Under the pieces are notes generated by a model. That model ran no database searches and was not told the origin of the DNA. It saw only the letters and a list, made by a program, of their open reading frames with translations. The translations under genes and the position numbers were made by a program. Positions 22,538-27,333 of a stretch of 27,333 bases of DNA are shown here, one piece after another; the stretch's first letter is position 1; the number at the start of each line of letters is the position of its first letter. The stretch is from DATMNI01 sp035570275 (GTDB lineage Bacteria; Acidobacteriota; Terriglobia; Bryobacterales; Bryobacteraceae): the NCBI GenBank assembly GCA_035570275.1, contig DATMNI010000419.1, forward strand, positions 1 through 27,333, written 5' to 3'.

Positions 22538-23899
22538 ATGTCCGCTCCGACCATGGTGCTGTCGCCCGATCGCCTGTACGCCGAACACATTAACCCGCAG
22601 TGGGTAAGGCTGCTCAATCTGCTGCAGATGAACGAGCGTTACGAGCGCTGTTCCGGCTGTGAATTGTTCACCTCGGGTGGGCGCCCGATTCTCGACTTCC
22701 TGTCGGGTTATTGCGTGCACAATACCGGCCATAATCATCCGGCCATCGTGGCGGCGCTTCATGAGGAACTGGACCGCGGCGGCCCGGCCATGCTGCAAAG
22801 CCACGTGCCGGAATTGGCCGGCCAATTGGCCGAGCGGCTGTGCGACCTTGCGGGCGGCCCGTTGCAGCGCGTGGTCTTCACCAGTTCCGGCAGCGAAGGC
22901 GTGGAAGCCGCCATCAAGTTTTCGCGCGCGCACACCGGCCGCACCGGGTTGCTGTACGCGGAAAACGCATTCCACGGGCTCACGTGCGGCGCGCTCTCAT
23001 TGATGAGCGACACGTTCTGGACGGAAGGCTTCGGACCGATGCTGCCAGGCACGCAGGCCGTGCCCTTTGGAAGCATCGAAGCGCTGGAAAAACAGCTCGC
23101 CACGAAAAAGTTCGCGGCCTTCATCGTGGAACCGGTGCAGGCCGAAGGCGGCATCAAAGTTCCGGATGCCGGCTATTTGCAGGCGGCCCAGCGGTTGTGC
23201 CGCCGTCATGGAACGTTACTGGTGTTCGACGAAGTCCAGACCGGTCTCTACCGCACGGGCAGGTTTCTGGCGGCACACCGCTTTGGAGTGGAGCCAGACA
23301 TGGTTGTGCTCGCCAAAGCGCTGTCGGGCGGCCTGATTCCCGTCGGGGCCGTGCTGATGACGGAGGCCGTCAACAACTCGGTCTTCAGCTCGTTGAAGCG
23401 CGCCATCGTCCACGCCTCCACTTTTGGCGAAAACGCCTTGGCCATGCGCGCCGGCCTGGCGACTCTCGACGTTCTGGAACAGGAATCCCTGGGCGATCGC
23501 GCCGCCCGGTTGGGAGAGGGACTGCGGCAGCGGCTATCCGAGGCGCTGGCCCCCTATGAGATGGTGCAGGAGGTGCGCGGCGCCGGGATGCTTTCCGGAG
23601 TCGTCTTCACGGCCCCGCGCCAACTCCGCCTGCGGGTGGCTTTCGAGGCCTTCCGGCGGATTCACCCCGGCATGTTCGGACAGGTGGTGGTGATGCGGCT
23701 TTTCCGCGACCACGGGATTCTCACGCAGATCTGCGGCAACAATTTCCTGGTACTCAAGGCCGCTCCTCCGCTGGTGGTCACCGAAACGCAATTGGACCAG
23801 TTTGTTGCGGCCATGGTTGCGGTAGTCGACCTCATGCACACGTCGGGTTCGTTCTGGAGCGAGGCCCTGGGTTTGGCGCGGCGCGCGGTGAACGTCTAA
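22538..23899 (+). CDS. Class-III PLP-dependent aminotransferase
   Basis: The product is 453 aa. Landmarks of ornithine/acetylornithine/GABA-type transaminases are the phosphate-binding SSGSEGVEAAIK (116-127), E198 in VEPVQAEGG, D231-E232 in FDEVQTGLYRTG, and the PLP lysine K260 in LAKALSGGLIPVGA. T295 in HASTFGENAL comes from the partner subunit. It should move an amino group between an omega-amine or beta-amine and a keto acid. The C-terminal ~100 residues, with IHPGMFGQVVVMRLFRDHGI, are not typical of acetylornithine aminotransferase and suggest a special substrate. The flavoprotein gene follows after 22 bp. Confidence 0.9.
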   Translation: MSAPTMVLSPDRLYAEHINPQWVRLLNLLQMNERYERCSGCELFTSGGRPILDFLSGYCVHNTGHNHPAIVAALHEELDRGGPAMLQSHVPELAGQLAERLCDLAGGPLQRVVFTSSGSEGVEAAIKFSRAHTGRTGLLYAENAFHGLTCGALSLMSDTFWTEGFGPMLPGTQAVPFGSIEALEKQLATKKFAAFIVEPVQAEGGIKVPDAGYLQAAQRLCRRHGTLLVFDEVQTGLYRTGRFLAAHRFGVEPDMVVLAKALSGGLIPVGAVLMTEAVNNSVFSSLKRAIVHASTFGENALAMRAGLATLDVLEQESLGDRAARLGEGLRQRLSEALAPYEMVQEVRGAGMLSGVVFTAPRQLRLRVAFEAFRRIHPGMFGQVVVMRLFRDHGILTQICGNNFLVLKAAPPLVVTETQLDQFVAAMVAVVDLMHTSGSFWSEALGLARRAVNV

Positions 23900-23921
23900 G
23901 CCCCCAAGTTCGGACTAACTA

Positions 23922-25076
23922 ATGCTGCTTCCACGCTCCACCGACATTTTTGTGATCGGCGGCGGTCCGGCCGGCCTGGCCGCCGCCATAGCGGCGCGCC
24001 GCCGCGGCTTCGATGTCACAGTGGCTGACGCCGCAGTTCCGCCCATCGACAAGGCCTGCGGCGAAGGCATCATGCCCGATGGCGTGGAGGCCGCCCGCTC
24101 GCTCGGCCTGCGGTTGGAGACGGTTGAGGGCCGGCGATTCGGCGGCATCCGCTTCTGCGAAGGCGGCGCCACCGTGGAGGCGGGGTTTCCCAGTGGCTTC
24201 GGGTTGGGGCTACGGCGCACCACGCTGCACCAGATGATGGTCGACCGCGCCGCCGAAGCCGGGGTCCGCCTGCTTTGGGGAGCGCACATTACGGGCATCG
24301 GCAAGGAGGGCGTGTTTGCCGGCGACCGGCTGGTGCGCGCCCGTTGGATTGTCGGCGCCGATGGCGGCCAATCGCCAGTACGCCGATGGGCCGGCCTGGA
24401 TGCCTGCGTGCGCGAAAGCCGCCGCTTCGGTTTCCGCCGCCATTACGCCGTGGAGCGATGGAGCGACTTCATGGAGGTCCACTGGGGCGACGGCTGCCAG
24501 CTTTATATCACGCCCATCGGCCCGCGGGAAATTTGCGTTGTGCTGATTGGCCGCAATCCGCATATGCGCCTGGATGACGCGCTGCCCCAGTTCCCGGATG
24601 TGGTCCGCCGCCTGGCGGGGCCGCCGAATCGCGCCGGTCTTTTGGATCGCGCCACCCCTGCGGATCGAGCTACCCCTGCGGAGCGCGGCTGTGTATCCGC
24701 CTCCCGCCGCCTGCAGTCGGTTTACCGCGGTAACGTGGCGCTGCTGGGCGATGCTTCGGGCTCGGTGGACGCCATCACCGGCGAAGGCCTCTGCCTGTTG
24801 TTCCAGCAATCCGTGGCACTGGCCGAAGCGCTGGAAGCGGGCGACCTGGCGCGCTATCAGACGGCCCACCGGCGCATCGGCCGGCGGCCGGAATTCATGG
24901 CCGATCTGATGCTGTTGCTGGATAGCCGGAGCCGTTTGCGAAGGCGCGCCTTACGCGCGCTGGCCAGCCACCCGGCGCTGTTCGGCCGCATGCTCGCCAT
25001 GCATCTCGGAGAAATCTCCCCGAAGGACTTTTTAACAAATAGCCTGGCCCTTGGCTGGCACATATTGACGATATGA
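23922..25076 (+). CDS. FAD-dependent oxidoreductase, geranylgeranyl-reductase-like
   Basis: The product is 384 aa. The N-terminal FAD-binding GGGPAG is at 13-18, KACGEGIMPDG at 44-54 is typical of geranylgeranyl-reductase-related enzymes, GADGGQSPVR starts near 145 and the second FAD box GDASGSVDAITGEG is at 276-289. Such flavoproteins reduce or hydroxylate lipophilic rings or prenyl chains. The same enzyme class occurs in lipidic polyketide clusters, but no polyketide synthase gene is in view. The stop TGA overlaps the ATG of the YceI gene as ATGATGA. A DRATPA repeat covers about residues 242-253. No clear ribosome-binding site precedes the start. Confidence 0.85.
   Translation: MLLPRSTDIFVIGGGPAGLAAAIAARRRGFDVTVADAAVPPIDKACGEGIMPDGVEAARSLGLRLETVEGRRFGGIRFCEGGATVEAGFPSGFGLGLRRTTLHQMMVDRAAEAGVRLLWGAHITGIGKEGVFAGDRLVRARWIVGADGGQSPVRRWAGLDACVRESRRFGFRRHYAVERWSDFMEVHWGDGCQLYITPIGPREICVVLIGRNPHMRLDDALPQFPDVVRRLAGPPNRAGLLDRATPADRATPAERGCVSASRRLQSVYRGNVALLGDASGSVDAITGEGLCLLFQQSVALAEALEAGDLARYQTAHRRIGRRPEFMADLMLLLDSRSRLRRRALRALASHPALFGRMLAMHLGEISPKDFLTNSLALGWHILTI
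24644..24679. repeat. 18-bp in-frame tandem repeat in the flavoprotein gene
   Basis: Two 18-bp units (24644-24661, 24662-24679) differ at two positions, and a partial third follows. They encode DRATPA-DRATPA-ERG in a probable loop. The period of six codons keeps the frame. Confidence 0.8.
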
Positions 25077-25681
25077 TGAGACTAATGCGCTTGCGGCTAA
25101 TGCGACCGCTGATTCCGTTTTGGGCAGGCGCGGTACTGCTCGCGGCCGGCACCATTCCTGGGCAGTCAACATCTGGTCCGGCGCAGGAAACGGCACTGCA
25201 GGTGGATCCGGCGCAAACCACCGTGGAGTTCACCCTGCCCAGCCTCCTGCACACGGTACATGGAACCTTCCACTTGAAACGCGGAGACCTGCGCTTCGAC
25301 CCCGCCGGCGGCAAGGCTTCGGGTGAATTGGTGGTGGACGCCGCCTCGGGCGAGAGCGGCAGTGACGCGCGCGACAAACGGATGCACAACAGCATTCTGC
25401 AGTCTGCCACCTATCCGGAAATCGTTTTCCGCCCGGACCGCGTGGCCGGCCAAGTGGCGCTCGAAGGCAAATCCGAAGTTTCACTTCACGGCATGTTCAG
25501 CATTCATGGCGCCCAGCATGAGATCGTTTTGCCCTTGCAGGTGGAAGCCGCCGGCGGCCAGTACACAGCCACCGGTACGTTCAAAGTACCCTACGTGAAG
25601 TGGGGAATGAAGAACCCCAGTACCTTGATGCTGCGGGTAAGCGACACGGTCGAGATCGCCATCCATACGGCGGCGCATTAA
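25073..25681 (+). CDS. YceI-family lipocalin-like exported protein
   Basis: The product is 202 aa. A basic N-terminus and hydrophobic segment (about 11-28, LIPFWAGAVLLAAGTI) form a signal peptide. The YceI domain then follows: VDPAQTTVEFTLPSLLHTVH, the DARDKRMHNSIL helix box, and the terminal NPSTLMLRVSDTVEIAIH. Members bind polyisoprenoid or amphiphilic lipids in a beta-barrel in the periplasm. Its ATG overlaps the flavoprotein stop, and its own TAA shares an A with the next ATG, so translation of three genes is probably coupled. In this setting it may carry the product or substrate of the enzymes upstream. Confidence 0.9.
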   Translation: MMRLMRLRLMRPLIPFWAGAVLLAAGTIPGQSTSGPAQETALQVDPAQTTVEFTLPSLLHTVHGTFHLKRGDLRFDPAGGKASGELVVDAASGESGSDARDKRMHNSILQSATYPEIVFRPDRVAGQVALEGKSEVSLHGMFSIHGAQHEIVLPLQVEAAGGQYTATGTFKVPYVKWGMKNPSTLMLRVSDTVEIAIHTAAH

Positions 25682-27090
25682 TGTTTATCGCCAGAAAACA
25701 CATCTCGCGCCGGACGGTTCTTCGCGGGATGGGTGTGACCGGGATGGGTGTAAGGCTGGCGCTGCCCTTTTTGGATTCGATGCTTCCCGCGCAAACCCCT
25801 TTGCGCCAGTCGGCTGCATCTCCGCGAAGCCGCCTGGCGTGCATTGAAATGGTGCACGGCGCGGCCGGCTCCGCGGTGGAAGCCTCCAGCAGGCAATACT
25901 GGAGCCCCGCGCGGGATGGGAGCAATTTCGATTTTTCCTATTCCCTGGAACCGCTGGCGCCGTTTCGGGACTACATCACGATTATCAGCGGCACGGATGC
26001 CCGCCAGGCGGAGGCTTTTGAGCCTACCGAAGTCGGCGCCGATCATTTCCGTTCGAGCGCGGTGTTCCTCACTGCTACGCATCCGAAACAGACCGGCGGC
26101 CCGGACGTTCATAACGGCGTCTCCATCGATCAGCTCTATGCCCAGCGGCTTGGGCTCGAGGTTCCCGGCGGAGTGGGAACGGCTACGCCTTTGCCATCGA
26201 TCCAGCTTGGTATCGAATACGTTGCCCCCACCAACTCGTGTGGGTTCACCTATAGCTGTATTTACTCGGACGCGATCAGTTGGGCGTCGCCAACCACTCC
26301 GCTGCCGCCGGCGATCAACCCGCGTATCGTGTTTGAGAATCTGTTTGGAAATGGCGGGACGGCGGCCGATCGGGCGGCCCGAAGGCAGAGCGATGGCAGC
26401 ATTTTGGACCCCATCGTACCGGATGCGGCCCGTCTGAAAAACAAGCTGGGGGCGAGCGACGTCAGCCGGATCAACCAGTATCTCGACGATGTTCGCGGCA
26501 TTGAGCGGCGTATCCAGGCAATCGAGAAGCATAACGCCAGCGCGGAGAAGAGAGAGTTGTTTGCCGCTCCCATTGGCGTGCCCGATTCGTGGGAAGAGCA
26601 CGTCAAGCTGATGTTCGATTTGCAGGTTTTGGCCTTCGCCGCCGAAGTCACGCGCGTGTCTTCCTTCAAGATGAGCCACGATGTCAGCAACCGGATTTTT
26701 CCCGGGAGCGGCGTGAAAACTCCATTCCACTCGCTGTCGCATCATAACGAAACCCCATCCCAAATCGCGGAGTTTGCCAAACTGAACCGTTATCATGTCG
26801 GATTAGTTCCGTACTTCCTGGAGAGACTGAAGAACACTCCCGATGGCGACGGCAGCCTGTTGGATCATTCGCTGGTCCTGTACGGCAGCCCGATGGGTGA
26901 CTCGAACACTCATAACCACCGGCGCGTGCCGTTGTTCTTAGCAGGCCACGCCGGCGGCCAGGTTAAAGGCAACCTGCATTGCACGTGTCCGGAAGGCACT
27001 CCTCAGGCGAACGCCTTGTTGACGGTAATGCACAGGCTCGGCGTGAGTATCGACAGCGTCGGCGATAGCACGGGAGAGATCGCGATCTAA
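25681..27090 (+). CDS. DUF1552 (HXXSHH) exported protein
   Basis: The product is 469 aa from the ATG at 25681. A twin-arginine-type leader (SRRTVLRGMGVTGMGVRLAL, R10-R11) comes first. The namesake HSLSHH motif is at 350-355, followed by NETP. The GTDARQAEAFEPTEVGADHF segment and the C-terminal YGSPMGDSNTHNHRRVPLFL also fit the family, which is widespread in Planctomycetes, Acidobacteria and Verrucomicrobia and resembles DUF1501/sulfatase-fold proteins; its function is unknown. It usually follows a DUF1592/DUF1588 cytochrome-c gene, which is absent here; it follows YceI with a TAATG overlap instead. An ATG at 25600 would overlap YceI heavily and is rejected. Confidence 0.93.
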   Translation: MFIARKHISRRTVLRGMGVTGMGVRLALPFLDSMLPAQTPLRQSAASPRSRLACIEMVHGAAGSAVEASSRQYWSPARDGSNFDFSYSLEPLAPFRDYITIISGTDARQAEAFEPTEVGADHFRSSAVFLTATHPKQTGGPDVHNGVSIDQLYAQRLGLEVPGGVGTATPLPSIQLGIEYVAPTNSCGFTYSCIYSDAISWASPTTPLPPAINPRIVFENLFGNGGTAADRAARRQSDGSILDPIVPDAARLKNKLGASDVSRINQYLDDVRGIERRIQAIEKHNASAEKRELFAAPIGVPDSWEEHVKLMFDLQVLAFAAEVTRVSSFKMSHDVSNRIFPGSGVKTPFHSLSHHNETPSQIAEFAKLNRYHVGLVPYFLERLKNTPDGDGSLLDHSLVLYGSPMGDSNTHNHRRVPLFLAGHAGGQVKGNLHCTCPEGTPQANALLTVMHRLGVSIDSVGDSTGEIAI

Positions 27091-27131
27091 GCCGCATTCA
27101 CGCAGAGCCGCCGAGCCGCGCTCATAGGAAC

Positions 27132-27333
27132 TTAATATCGCGCCGGAGGCTCAACCAATAGGTCGTGAACGCGCCGCCGCACCAGCTCGGCGGTCAGCGG
27201 CTTCCTCAAGACGGCCTGGGCGCCGAGAATGTCGGCGGCTCTGAGGGCACTGGGTCCGAAGGCTCCGGACATGGCGACGATCTTGAGCTTGGGCTGTTGG
27301 TTTCGTAGCGAGCCGATCATTTCCAGGCCCTCC
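27132..27333 (-). CDS. Response-regulator receiver domain, partial (5' end off the window)
   Basis: The gene enters from the right edge, in frame as EGLEMIGSLRNQQPKLKIVA with MSGAFGPSA next, and ends at 27132. The conserved Ser/Thr switch (MSGA) and lysine (RKPLT) of the receiver domain are present. The phosphoacceptor aspartate would lie upstream, outside the window. It ends soon after the domain, so it may be a stand-alone receiver protein. The gap to the DUF1552 stop (42 bp) holds a GC-rich CGCAGAGCCGCCGAGCCGCG word and no ORF. It is convergent with the DUF1552 gene. Confidence 0.85.
   Translation of the reverse strand, partial: EGLEMIGSLRNQQPKLKIVAMSGAFGPSALRAADILGAQAVLRKPLTAELVRRRVHDLLVEPPARY

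Noticed and set aside
21231..25681. A complete type III polyketide or alkylresorcinol cluster
   Set aside because: A flavoprotein and, elsewhere, an ICMT methyltransferase are present, but no chalcone-synthase-like gene is in the window and the methyltransferase is 16 kb away.

Overview
The window looks like a chromosomal segment of a high-GC soil bacterium of the Acidobacteria, most likely near Solibacter/Bryobacter. This is inferred from gene content and not from a marker gene. The pointers are an 811-aa stand-alone MacB/FtsX-type permease of the acidobacterial 'ADOP' kind, a DUF1552 (HXXSHH) exported protein, a YD-repeat (Rhs-like) gene fragment, a carboxylesterase next to an SUMF1-domain protein, and many dispersed palindromic intergenic repeats. 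No rRNA, tRNA, CRISPR array, integrase or transposase was seen.

Layout. Bases 1-485 hold a possible 3' gene remnant and copies of a two-hairpin dispersed repeat. Bases 486-5547 (minus strand) read, in transcription order: an exported alpha/beta hydrolase, an exported SUMF1-like protein with a TTG start, an exported type-B carboxylesterase, a HAD-IIA phosphatase (ATGA-coupled to the esterase) and a small membrane protein with two identical palindromes upstream. Bases 5634-6206 (plus) encode an ICMT/PEMT-type membrane methyltransferase. Bases 6295-10384 (minus) are a two-gene unit: a GT39-like membrane glycosyltransferase and the ADOP permease. Bases 10690-11270 hold an MmcQ/YjbR gene whose start codon lies in a repeat that recurs just downstream, and next to it lies a possible 59-aa membrane protein. 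Bases 11653-15367 (minus) encode a polysaccharide-deacetylase-like membrane-anchored protein, a YbaK-type deacylase and an ABC exporter half-transporter.

Bases 15376-18242 (plus) are the most disturbed part. A 5'-truncated, frameshifted Rhs/YD-repeat fragment ends in a degenerate zincin-like tail and runs in frame into a secreted beta-sandwich protein. Bases 18375-20967 encode an Ada-type DNA alkylation repair protein and a HEAT-repeat protein (minus), and an OsmC peroxiredoxin (plus).

Bases 21222-27090 (plus) look like one functional module: a LacI regulator, a class-III PLP transaminase, a geranylgeranyl-reductase-like flavoprotein, a YceI lipocalin-like exported protein and a DUF1552 exported protein. 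The last three overlap at their start/stop codons. This is the best candidate for an undescribed pathway, possibly modification of a lipophilic or isoprenoid amine; that function is inference only. The right edge cuts a response-regulator receiver gene on the minus strand.

Two themes cross the window. One is a family of short palindromic intergenic repeats. The other is in-frame minisatellites with periods that are multiples of three inside otherwise normal enzymes.
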